From Saprospiraceae bacterium (GTDB lineage Bacteria > Bacteroidota > Bacteroidia > Chitinophagales > Saprospiraceae), in the NCBI GenBank assembly GCA_013140975.1, contig JABFRV010000029.1, positions 1-64,000 on the forward strand: a DNA stretch of 64,000 nucleotides, read 5' to 3'. The notes under the pieces are model-generated. The model saw only the letters and a list, made by a program, of their open reading frames with translations. It ran no database searches and had not been told where the DNA came from. This document shows positions 43,967-52,089 of this stretch, piece by piece; positions within the stretch are counted from its first letter, which is position 1, and every line of letters begins with the position of its first letter. A program made the translations under genes and the position numbers.

Positions 43967-44390
43967 AATTATTAATAGTTTTAATATACTTACACTAGTT
44001 ATTATCTTTTTATATACTTTGACCTTATCATTAACAGATACCTTTATTGCAGATACATCTATACATCATAGGAGAATGCAAATAAAGAAGAACATTATAT
44101 TTTTAATACTCGAATTATTTACATATTTCTATAAAAATTAATCTCGTAATATTATTCACGATTATCAATTGCATATAAAACTTTCCTACTAACGCGGTAT
44201 TTTTTCATACGAGCGCTAAATATTTCAACCAAAATCAATGAATTTACAGAATAAGTACCCAATAATATCAAGATAGTAAAGTTGAATAATTTAACTTGAT
44301 TATATCTTTATAAGTTTAAATTCTATAATATTAATATAAATTTTCTAAACAATTATTTGGAAAAATAAAAATTACTATCTTGCGCTCACT
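43967..44390. other. Divergent intergenic region between the SprB-like gene and the AraC-type regulator
   Basis: About 424 bases, very AT-rich, without a real gene (the + ORF of 108 codons at 43815-44141 is mostly the antisense of the SprB-like gene). It must hold two divergent promoters, and the regulator gene next to it makes it a good place for its binding sites. No clear palindrome was recognised. Confidence 0.45.
44356..44382 (+). promoter_or_regulatory. Possible promoter of the AraC-type regulator gene
   Basis: TTTG at 44356-44359 and TATCTTG at 44376-44382 approximate the Bacteroidota -33/-7 pair, with one base short of the -7 consensus. The -7-like element ends eight bases before the ATG. 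Confidence 0.35.
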
Positions 44391-44954
44391 ATGAAAACTA
44401 TTACACCACTTATTATTAATCCTTTTAATAATCCTTTATTTGCTCTGGATCCTCAAATAGGCATATCAAAAGACATTAATTCTACCTACTTGCTTTGCTC
44501 TACATATTTTAGTAGCAATCCTTCCATCTTCAGATTACATTCTACATTGACTAAATTTTATTCAAATTATAATTCACTTATAAGGAGTCATTTGATCATT
44601 AATAATTTAATTCTATTTGTGTCAGAATTTATTGGAAATGAAAGACTTATTACTCTTAATGATATAAGCAAAAATATTTGTATTAGTGAAATACACTTAT
44701 ACAAAACTGTTCGTAAGGAATTAGGAATCAGTCCTAGAATACTATTACAAGATTATTATGTATCACAAATAATCATCTTATATATATCGTATGGGCTATC
44801 AATCAAAGAAATAACTGAAAAGCTTGGATTTCAGGAAACATCAAGTCTTTGTCATTTCTTTAAGCGTAAATCAGGATACACAATAAGTGCGCTTAAAAAA
44901 ATACAAAACAATGATTTAAACAGTTTTTCCAAAGTTTCAAACAACTTACACTAA
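44391..44954 (+). CDS. AraC-family transcriptional regulator
   Basis: A 187-residue protein. The last ~95 residues form the AraC-type double helix-turn-helix: 'ITLNDISKNICISEIHLYKTVRKELGISPR' (first HTH) and 'LSIKEITEKLGFQETSSLCHFFKRKSGYT' (second HTH, with the typical GFxxxSxFxRxFK pattern). The N-terminal ~90 residues have no cupin-like sensor that I recognise and are shorter than in standard AraC proteins. It lies between the two divergent exported-protein operons and is the obvious candidate to control them. Confidence 0.88.
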   Translation: MKTITPLIINPFNNPLFALDPQIGISKDINSTYLLCSTYFSSNPSIFRLHSTLTKFYSNYNSLIRSHLIINNLILFVSEFIGNERLITLNDISKNICISEIHLYKTVRKELGISPRILLQDYYVSQIIILYISYGLSIKEITEKLGFQETSSLCHFFKRKSGYTISALKKIQNNDLNSFSKVSNNLH

Positions 44955-44966
44955 ATATGATCATAG

Positions 44967-44974
44967 TACTTTTG
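44967..44974 (+). promoter_or_regulatory. -7 promoter element for the T9SS-hydrolase-propeller operon
   Basis: TACTTTTG matches TAnnTTTG, 35 bases before the ATG at 45010 and after the stop of the regulator gene. The operon may therefore be transcribed apart from the regulator. Confidence 0.5.
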
Positions 44975-45009
44975 TCTTGATATTATTAAAACACTAAATT
45001 TTTTATCTT

Positions 45010-46026
45010 ATGAGAAAGTCCATTTACATTTTTTTACTTTTATTTTATGATGTAGCAATTTCGCAATTTCCAGAAAAACCGGTTGAGTTTCTTGAACACC
45101 TTCATTACTTTGAAGAGCATCGTGAAATTACTATGAAAGATAATACAACAGATTTAACAATTATGGATAAAGGTGCTGTTGCTCCTAAATCCAGTACTTC
45201 TATTGTAGATCTTTATTTGCTTCGAAATGGATATATTTTAAAATTTGAAAAGATGATTTCAAATTCTCAAGATCAATCCTATTTTAACAATATTGCTTAT
45301 ATTGTTACTGATGAAAATAAAGTGACTACTTACAATGCTCAAAAAAAATTAATCAACGAAGTTTCACTTAAGTCCATTGATCCTGGATATACTCCTCAAA
45401 AAGCAAGAACCTTATTGAAGCCAAGAATTGAATTCAATGATGAGACTATTGATCATGTTAAAAAAGAAGGTCTTGAAATTCAAAGTCTTAGTAACAATGT
45501 CTGGAAGATTTATAATTCTGACTTGATAATATACTACAATTTACAGGCTCAGTCTATAATTACCCAGGAAGTTGAATCTGGTAAAATTACTTCAACTCAT
45601 TTTAATAAGTATATTGAAATTATCGAAAATGAATTTTTTGATGGTGTTGATCAGATTTCAATTCCACTTACTGTTCGTAGTGGTGAGGTATTAAATAATT
45701 ACAAGGTTAACAATAGATCTGAATTTACATTTATCCGCAATTCGCCTTTAAAAGGAAGATCGAATGTAAAATACAATTCTAGTTCTAAAAAAGATGAAAA
45801 GGGATTTATTTATCCTAATATCGCTTTTAATGAAATTCGGATACAAAATTATGGTTTGCATAAATTTGAATTTTATAGTATAACATCTATAGATTCAAAA
45901 ATGAGTAAAATAAATCAGAAAATTAAGTCAGAAGTAATAGATGTAAGTGATTTAATGCCCGGTGTTTACATTATTCGACTTTATAATAAACAGGGAATAA
46001 AAAAAGAAAAATTTATAAAAATCTAA
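45010..46026 (+). CDS. Secreted protein with T9SS sorting domain
   Basis: A 338-residue protein with signal peptide (KSIYIFLLLFYDVAISQ). The middle has no recognised domain: 'LDHVKKEGLEIQS' type Lys-rich beta segments, and 'VDLYLLRNGYILKFEKMI'. The last ~75 residues ('IYPNIAFNEIRIQNYGLHKFEFYS', 'LMPGVYIIRLYNKQGIKKEKFIKI', in parts) form a T9SS sorting domain with YPNIA in place of YPNP. It is followed by the alpha/beta hydrolase with an 11-base gap, so the two are co-expressed. Its function is unknown. Confidence 0.8.
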   Translation: MRKSIYIFLLLFYDVAISQFPEKPVEFLEHLHYFEEHREITMKDNTTDLTIMDKGAVAPKSSTSIVDLYLLRNGYILKFEKMISNSQDQSYFNNIAYIVTDENKVTTYNAQKKLINEVSLKSIDPGYTPQKARTLLKPRIEFNDETIDHVKKEGLEIQSLSNNVWKIYNSDLIIYYNLQAQSIITQEVESGKITSTHFNKYIEIIENEFFDGVDQISIPLTVRSGEVLNNYKVNNRSEFTFIRNSPLKGRSNVKYNSSSKKDEKGFIYPNIAFNEIRIQNYGLHKFEFYSITSIDSKMSKINQKIKSEVIDVSDLMPGVYIIRLYNKQGIKKEKFIKI

Positions 46027-46037
46027 ATCTTAACATT

Positions 46038-47504
46038 ATGAAAATTTATTTAATTTTATTATCTTTGATTTGTGTAAATATTAGAAGCTTTTCTCAGCCT
46101 GGTTCTGGAAGCATGAATATTAATGGAAATTCTTTAACAGGTTATGGTTCTCCCTCTGGTCCAACTAATGTTGCCGATGATCGAAGAGTGTTTTGGATTC
46201 ATGGGCTTGGAGGAGATCCCCTAACAACTTGGAATAAAGCAGCTGCAGAATATCAATCCACTCACAGAATAAGAAATACTTTTCCTGCCTATACACAGAC
46301 AGGATTGAAAGGTGGAGCACAAAATGTCTTAGAAATTATGAATCAGACATTAAAAGGAACCAGTCCAACAAAAGAACCTATTGCAGTCTGCCATAGTCAA
46401 GGTGGTGTGGTTGCAAGAGCTGTACTTTACGAATCAGAAGTTGTTCTAAAAGAACAATCTCCTATTCGAGGCATAGCAACATTTGATTCTCCTCACGGTG
46501 GTGCCTTAATAATTGACAATATTGATAACATTTTACAAATGGTTGAAGAGGGCTGCTCAAAATTAATAGAAGGACCGGTTGTAGAATTTGTTCAATCTAA
46601 ATTTTTACTAGATCTTTTCGTTAATGCTGAAGACATAGCAAGAAAAGTTGGTGGATTAGCTTGTCCGGTTGCAGAAAAGGCTCTAGGAATTGCATTTAAA
46701 GAATTGAAAAGCCCGATAGGCAAAGATTATAGTCATACGAACCCATCAGAATATTTTTCTAAATTAGGACACTTAACCTTTCCGCACATTTCTAAAGTCG
46801 CATTTGCAGGTTATGAAGAAGAGCCGGTTTTATTCAGACAAATGTTTTGGTTATTAAACTCACCGGAGAGTGTACCCGCTTTTACGGCTAACGAAGATCA
46901 TGAATTCGTTGATAAATTTAATACGTTAACAAATACTTATTATTCCAAATATAAGTCTAAAATTGCAAGAATAGAAATTTATAACAATATAGCTTGTTCT
47001 TTACATCCTTTCTGTTTGATAGATAAGATAATTAAAACGAATAAATTTAGAAGAGAGGCTAACGCATATTTAAATGGTTACAATTGGTTAACAACTCTTA
47101 ATCAAAATTGGAAAGTAATGATAGGAGCAGGAGAATATAGAAACACTGAAATAGGAGAGTGTTCATGCTCGCAATACACTTATGATGGTAACTTTGTTAC
47201 AGAATATTTTATAGATGGTATTTGCAACTCTGGGTTTGACGAGTGCAGGTCAAATTCTTATCCTGAAAATTTTATATATTGCGACTGTAAATCCTTAGGT
47301 CATCAAATATTTTATTATGATATTGAGCCAAGTGATGCTGTTGTTCCTGTAAGTTCTCAATATGCATTCCCTGGAGTAGAACATAAGGTTAAACTAGATA
47401 AAAGCAATCACCAACAATGTCGAAATGATAGAAATACTAAAGAAGCATTGGATAACTTATTTTTGGGTAACTATGGATTAACCTTCGAAGCTAAACGCAG
47501 ATAA
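46038..47504 (+). CDS. Exported alpha/beta hydrolase (lipase/esterase-like)
   Basis: A 488-residue protein with signal peptide (IYLILLSLICVNIRSFSQ). Residues ~53-59 'WIHGLGGDP' are the oxyanion-loop motif of lipases, and 'AVCHSQGGVVARAV' holds the nucleophile elbow with Ser ~120 (H-S-Q-G, PGAP1/lipase-like). 'EPSDAVVPVSSQYAFPGVEH' with a later 'KSNHQQCRND' gives the likely catalytic Asp and His. The late part is Cys-rich ('GECSCSQYTYD', 'YCDCKSLGH'), probably disulfide-bonded outside the cytoplasm. It likely cleaves an ester or lipid, substrate unknown. No T9SS tail is seen. Confidence 0.82.
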   Translation: MKIYLILLSLICVNIRSFSQPGSGSMNINGNSLTGYGSPSGPTNVADDRRVFWIHGLGGDPLTTWNKAAAEYQSTHRIRNTFPAYTQTGLKGGAQNVLEIMNQTLKGTSPTKEPIAVCHSQGGVVARAVLYESEVVLKEQSPIRGIATFDSPHGGALIIDNIDNILQMVEEGCSKLIEGPVVEFVQSKFLLDLFVNAEDIARKVGGLACPVAEKALGIAFKELKSPIGKDYSHTNPSEYFSKLGHLTFPHISKVAFAGYEEEPVLFRQMFWLLNSPESVPAFTANEDHEFVDKFNTLTNTYYSKYKSKIARIEIYNNIACSLHPFCLIDKIIKTNKFRREANAYLNGYNWLTTLNQNWKVMIGAGEYRNTEIGECSCSQYTYDGNFVTEYFIDGICNSGFDECRSNSYPENFIYCDCKSLGHQIFYYDIEPSDAVVPVSSQYAFPGVEHKVKLDKSNHQQCRNDRNTKEALDNLFLGNYGLTFEAKRR

Positions 47505-47512
47505 TATTGATT

Positions 47513-48790
47513 ATGAAAAATATCATGCTATTTTTAATGTTGATTATAATTTCTTGTCATAAATATAATCCAGATACAGTAGATCCGCCAGATCCTCCCA
47601 AGCAAAAGGATACTCTTCAGGTTGTTTGGTATTCTTACGTTAGAGATAATTCAGATACCGTATCGAGATTTTGTTTAAAACCGGTTTTCTTCAATAATTT
47701 CGTAATTACTTCTTCCTTTAATATACCAGGTCCTGAAAAAGAACAATTTCATTGTTTCAATAAAAAAACAGGAGAAAGAGAATGGATTTGGCAAGACTAT
47801 TTTGATAGGGGATTTGGTAGCAGGATCAATTTTAGAGATCATATCAGGTATATTGATCCCAGTGGTTCTTTTCTTCTAGCTGAAGCTTACTCTTTCTATA
47901 ATATTGACCTAAATACCGGCAAGACAATTAATTCCCTCAACTTTTATCCTTATATCGATGCATTGCAAGGTGGCACATTAGACGTAACCTATTATAAAGA
48001 TGGTTTTCTGGCATCCTATGGCTTCAATGATATTCCCAATACTGACTCTTCCATATTATATCAAATTGATAAAAACAATATGGATATTCGTGAAATATTA
48101 AAAATTAAAAATTCAGGTGAGTATTATCCTTTCATTCAAAATACTTACCTACATGTTAGACCTAATAATGATACTTTCCTGATTGGATCTTTTGGCTGGC
48201 TAAAAATAAAGCATTCAGAAGAAAAATACGATTTATTCTGTTATAATTTAACGAAGAAGGAATTTGTATGGAAAAAAGATAGCTTTAGCAAACAACTCAA
48301 TAATAACTTATATCTTCAAGACGGAAAATTGTACTGTGTTGCGTATAATGATTTTTATTCAATTGAAATTGAGACTGGCGATATTATTTGGAAGGGTGGG
48401 CCTTCCTTCACCGACGAAGGTTTTTTTCTAGATCCATTAACAATTGCCGAAGGAAAAATATTTGCAAAAACTACTTTAGGTCATATGTTTTGCGTAGATC
48501 AAAATACAGGATCAGTTATCTGGTCTAATAAAAAACATGAAGAATCTGGAGCTGCTAGCCTAGGTCAAAACTCAAAAATTGAATATTACAAAGGAAAAAT
48601 TTACTTTTCCGATAATACTATGCGAATCTTAGATGCATCGAATGGTTCATTATTACACAAATATAATTCTCCTAAATCTGTGCCTCAATATCCTGAAAAT
48701 TATATTGAAGGTATTACTATCGATCCTGAATCAGAATTAATGTACTTTACAGATGGATACCATTTGATTTGCGCTAAAATTCCGAAGTAA
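47513..48790 (+). CDS. PQQ-like beta-propeller lipoprotein
   Basis: A lipoprotein of about 425 residues. I prefer the ATG at 47513 to the TTG at 47507 in the track. The signal 'NIMLFLMLIIISCHK' puts the lipid-modified Cys near residue 15, followed by a Pro/Asp-rich linker 'DPPDPPKQKD'. The body has repeated propeller strands typical of PQQ-like/quinoprotein-fold proteins ('NKKTGEREWIW', 'DINIETGDIIWKGG'-like 'EIETGDIIWKGG', 'DQNTGSVIWSNKK', 'LDASNGSLLHKYN'). PQQ itself is not implied. It follows the hydrolase within about eight bases and ends the operon before a hairpin terminator. Confidence 0.83.
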   Translation: MKNIMLFLMLIIISCHKYNPDTVDPPDPPKQKDTLQVVWYSYVRDNSDTVSRFCLKPVFFNNFVITSSFNIPGPEKEQFHCFNKKTGEREWIWQDYFDRGFGSRINFRDHIRYIDPSGSFLLAEAYSFYNIDLNTGKTINSLNFYPYIDALQGGTLDVTYYKDGFLASYGFNDIPNTDSSILYQIDKNNMDIREILKIKNSGEYYPFIQNTYLHVRPNNDTFLIGSFGWLKIKHSEEKYDLFCYNLTKKEFVWKKDSFSKQLNNNLYLQDGKLYCVAYNDFYSIEIETGDIIWKGGPSFTDEGFFLDPLTIAEGKIFAKTTLGHMFCVDQNTGSVIWSNKKHEESGAASLGQNSKIEYYKGKIYFSDNTMRILDASNGSLLHKYNSPKSVPQYPENYIEGITIDPESELMYFTDGYHLICAKIPK

Positions 48791-48832
48791 AAGCCAATAC
48801 ACCAGATATTAATGTTAGTAATTATTTGTAGT

Positions 48833-48875
48833 TAATGCCTAGATTTATGTTAAAAGAAAAGTTCTCTAGGCATTA
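48833..48875 (+). terminator. Hairpin terminator after the plus-strand accessory operon
   Basis: TAATGCCTAGA at 48833-48843 pairs perfectly with TCTAGGCATTA at 48865-48875, with a 21-base loop, followed by TTTTGTTCTTTTC. It lies about 40 bases after the propeller gene. Confidence 0.7.
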
Positions 48876-48937
48876 TTTTGTTCTTTTCAATTTCACTATT
48901 GAATAGAAGTTCTTATGTCGCACGAATTAATGATAGT

Positions 48938-48957
48938 AATGTTATTAAAGCTATAAA
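48938..48957. repeat. 20-bp direct repeat, right boundary of the accessory region
   Basis: AATGTTATTAAAGCTATAAA, the same sequence and orientation as 34111-34130, within a further array of similar words up to about 48990. Confidence 0.8.
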
Positions 48958-49269
48958 AGGTATTAATGCCACTAAAGCTAAAAAAGGTATTTGATTATGG
49001 TCGATAGTCATTAGCAGGTCAACTTTTGATCAAGTACTGCTGTCAAGATTCATTGATAACAGAAGTTTTTATAGTGTCTGTTATTTCGTTGAGAGGGAAA
49101 CCTTGATAAAGATTACTTGCTGTTGATTCTTATTTGCTAATATTTTTGATATTTCTGATACCGAATTTCAATTTTTAATTTTCAATTTTTAATTGATACT
49201 GCGCTTCTTAAAGTTCAAATTCTATTAAATCTATAAATGCAATTTAAATTTATTGCCAATAAGTGTTTT

Positions 49270-50628
49270 CTACTTAATCAAATTCACAAGAAGATTTGGT
49301 GCTATCCCTGCAATGATTGTTCCAATACATAGTGCTGCAAGTATTCCGGCATAAGGATACTCTATTCTCCAGGTTTTAATATCCTTGGAATAAGAAAACA
49401 TTTGATTAATAAGTCTGAAATAATAGTATAGTGATAGCACCGCAAAAATTAAAGCGAAAATTACCAGTGCTATATTTCCAACGTGGGCAGCATTATTTAA
49501 TACAAATAATTTAGCCATGAAACCTGCAGTTAATGGGCCTCCTCCTAATGATATTAATGCAATACTCATAACTATCGCCAAGAAAGGATTATTATAATAT
49601 AATCCTTTAAATGCGGAATGGTTATCATTAAATGATATTTCTTCTACAAAATGTACAGCCAGAAAACAAACCAACGACGCAGCAGCATATGCAATAAGAT
49701 AGAAGATGATTGGCCATGTATTCTCTGCCTGTAAATTTAAAAATCCTATTAATATAAACCCTGCTTGCGCAATTCCTGAATACGCCAACATTCTCTTTAC
49801 GCTTTGCTGCTGTAATGCCATTATATTAGCTACAACAATACTTGCCAAAGCGACCAGGCTAATCAACCAATAAAGCCATTCTGACATATGAATTCCACAA
49901 GAAGAAATAAATTGATAAAGTGCTCCAAAACCTGAGACCTTTACAATCGTTGCCATCGTTGCTGTAAAGATGGTAGGTGTTCCTTGATAAACATCAGGAG
50001 CCCAAAAATGAAATGGAACCAAGGCAATCTTAAATGCAAGACCGGCAAAAATGAGCAAGTAACTGAGATTTAATAACAATGAATTTTGCAAGATTTCAGC
50101 ATCTAATCTAAATGAAGACGTACATGCATAATACAATGCAATGCCAAACAATAATATAGCACTCGCGAAAGCACCAAGAATAAAATATTTTAAACTTGCT
50201 TCACTTGAACTCGCACGACGTCTATCCGCTCCTGCAAGTATGTACATTGCTATGGAAAGAATTTCAATTCCAAGAAACAATACCATGAAGTCTTTATAAC
50301 TTACCATCATTATTCCTCCAATCAATGAGTAGATTAATAGTCCAGAAAAATCTGCCATCTCTTCTGAGCCCCTTCTTCTAAATTCATTAATAAATGGAAG
50401 AATACAACAAGCAATTGCTAATATTACTATACTGAATATTCTCGATGCTCCTTTGACATCCATCATATTCATAAACCATTCATCCCACAATGTCTGCTGT
50501 GTCATATAACATAACATCGCAAGAGCAACACCGATCACTGAAACAGGTAAAATTAAATCTCTGTTCTTCGAAAATCCAAGGAACAAAACCAAGGTTGCAA
50601 AAAATGTCAGAATTACGATAGAAAGCAT
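49270..50628 (-). CDS. nuoN: NADH-quinone oxidoreductase subunit N
   Basis: A 452-residue antiporter-like membrane subunit of complex I, with about 13-14 hydrophobic segments. Characteristic sequence includes 'VLFLGIEILSIAMYILAGADRRRASSSEASLKYFILGAFASA' (in parts), 'VPFHFWAPDVYQGTP' with the Lys/His of the proton path, 'KRMLAYSGIAQAGFILIGF' and 'LSLGGGPLTAGFMAKLFVL'-like 'GGGPLTAGFMAKLF'. It is the last gene of the nuo operon, two bases after nuoM. Confidence 0.95.
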   Translation of the reverse strand: MLSIVILTFFATLVLFLGFSKNRDLILPVSVIGVALAMLCYMTQQTLWDEWFMNMMDVKGASRIFSIVILAIACCILPFINEFRRRGSEEMADFSGLLIYSLIGGIMMVSYKDFMVLFLGIEILSIAMYILAGADRRRASSSEASLKYFILGAFASAILLFGIALYYACTSSFRLDAEILQNSLLLNLSYLLIFAGLAFKIALVPFHFWAPDVYQGTPTIFTATMATIVKVSGFGALYQFISSCGIHMSEWLYWLISLVALASIVVANIMALQQQSVKRMLAYSGIAQAGFILIGFLNLQAENTWPIIFYLIAYAAASLVCFLAVHFVEEISFNDNHSAFKGLYYNNPFLAIVMSIALISLGGGPLTAGFMAKLFVLNNAAHVGNIALVIFALIFAVLSLYYYFRLINQMFSYSKDIKTWRIEYPYAGILAALCIGTIIAGIAPNLLVNLIK

Positions 50629-50629
50629 A

Positions 50630-52084
50630 TTATTGTAACTTTGATTTTATTTGTACAAATGAACTTACTGCCTGATCCGCTAAGTCAAGCCAACTCGCAG
50701 GAAAAAATCCTAAAGCAATAACCAATATTGAAAGTATAATTAATGCATATTCTTCATTTAAGGTAATTGGACTCCAGTTACTATTTGTTGAATTTGCTTC
50801 GCCAAACATAGATTTTTGATAAAATCTAAATGTATAGATCGCTCCAAGAATAATACTCAATCCGGCTAATAATGCAAATATCAATTTAACACCCGTAAGT
50901 CCTAAGAGAATATCAAATTCTCCAATAAACCCACTTGTCAAAGGAAGCCCTACAGCACCCAGACAAAGAACAAAAAAGTATGTCGCTAATCTTGGTTGAG
51001 AACTTGCGATTCCACTACTTCCATAGATACTTGAACTATTTGTTCTAAACATGATTGAATCTACAACCATAAATAATCCTGCTGCCACCAATCCATGAGA
51101 AAGCATTTGAAATAACGATCCTTGTAAACCTGACAGACTTGCCGTAAATATTCCGGCTGCTATCATTCCCATATGTGATAATGAAGAATAAGCAAGTAAT
51201 CGCGTCATTGAAGATTGTCTCCACGCAATTAATGCAGCATACAATATTCCAATTATGCAAAGTACAATTAGTGGAGTCTGATATTGATGTATTGCATCTT
51301 CAACAACATTAAAAAATCGCAATAATCCAAATACACCCATTTTTGAAAGAACAGCAGCAATTATAATAATAGCAGGTCTGTCTCCTTCAGAATACAAATC
51401 CGCCTGCCAAGTGTGAAATGGAAATAATGGAGATTTAATAGCAAAGGCAATAAATAATCCTGCTAAAATCCAGGTTTGAGACTTCAAGCTTAATTCTATA
51501 TCATAGAGCATTGACCAATCAGATGGAATTCCAATAGTAGCTAGTGAACGAAGGTAAATTATAGCAGCAAGCATTAGAAAGCTACCGAAAACAGTATAGA
51601 TAAAAAATTTAAACAATGCTCTATTTCTGTCTGCACCACCATACATCAATACCATAAAATAAAATGGTAGTAGTGCTAACTCAAAAAACACGTAGAATGT
51701 AAGATCATTTTGCGCACTAAAAAAACCGATCAACGCACTTAAACCGGTCATCATTAATACATAATAAGACTTTCTTCTATAATTGCTATACTTGATAGAG
51801 GCGAGAATTCCTACAGGAACAACTAATGTTGACAATAAAATCATAAATAGTCCTAACGAGTCCAGCCCAAAATGTAGATCCACATTTATTCCCGGTATCC
51901 ATGGCATGGAAAATTCATTCTCAATCTTCTTACTTGAATCAAATTGACTTAGAAAGAAAATAAAAAAGAATAGAGTTGATCCTGCGCCTGCTAATGCAAT
52001 ACCGGAAGACCATTTTTTATTAAGCAATGAAATCAGCAAGCCAAATACAAGGGGTAATAATATCAGATATAAAATCGAAATCAT
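50630..52084 (-). CDS. nuoM: NADH-quinone oxidoreductase subunit M
   Basis: A 484-residue antiporter-like subunit of complex I with about 14 membrane spans. 'FYVFFELALLPFYFMVLMYGG' (conserved Glu of TM5), 'KSPLFPFHTWQADLYSEGDRP' and 'TRLLAYSSLSHMGMIAAGIF' are typical. It pumps protons together with NuoL and NuoN. It ends just before nuoN, with a six-base gap after nuoL. Confidence 0.95.
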   Translation of the reverse strand: MISILYLILLPLVFGLLISLLNKKWSSGIALAGAGSTLFFFIFFLSQFDSSKKIENEFSMPWIPGINVDLHFGLDSLGLFMILLSTLVVPVGILASIKYSNYRRKSYYVLMMTGLSALIGFFSAQNDLTFYVFFELALLPFYFMVLMYGGADRNRALFKFFIYTVFGSFLMLAAIIYLRSLATIGIPSDWSMLYDIELSLKSQTWILAGLFIAFAIKSPLFPFHTWQADLYSEGDRPAIIIIAAVLSKMGVFGLLRFFNVVEDAIHQYQTPLIVLCIIGILYAALIAWRQSSMTRLLAYSSLSHMGMIAAGIFTASLSGLQGSLFQMLSHGLVAAGLFMVVDSIMFRTNSSSIYGSSGIASSQPRLATYFFVLCLGAVGLPLTSGFIGEFDILLGLTGVKLIFALLAGLSIILGAIYTFRFYQKSMFGEANSTNSNWSPITLNEEYALIILSILVIALGFFPASWLDLADQAVSSFVQIKSKLQ

Positions 52085-52089
52085 GCTGA

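Larger units (their letters stand above)
48791..49269. other. Intergenic region between the accessory operon and nuoN
   Basis: About 480 bases, convergent between the plus-strand propeller gene and nuoN. It holds the hairpin at 48833-48875, the right 20-base direct repeat, short degenerate words (TTAAAGC, AAAGGTATT), and at 49164-49190 a repeated 'caatttttaatt' pattern. No ORF worth calling was seen. Confidence 0.6.

Noticed and set aside
43815-44141. Plus-strand ORF of 108 codons
   Set aside because: Its first half is antisense to the start of the SprB-like gene and the rest is AT-rich spacer. It resembles no protein family I know.
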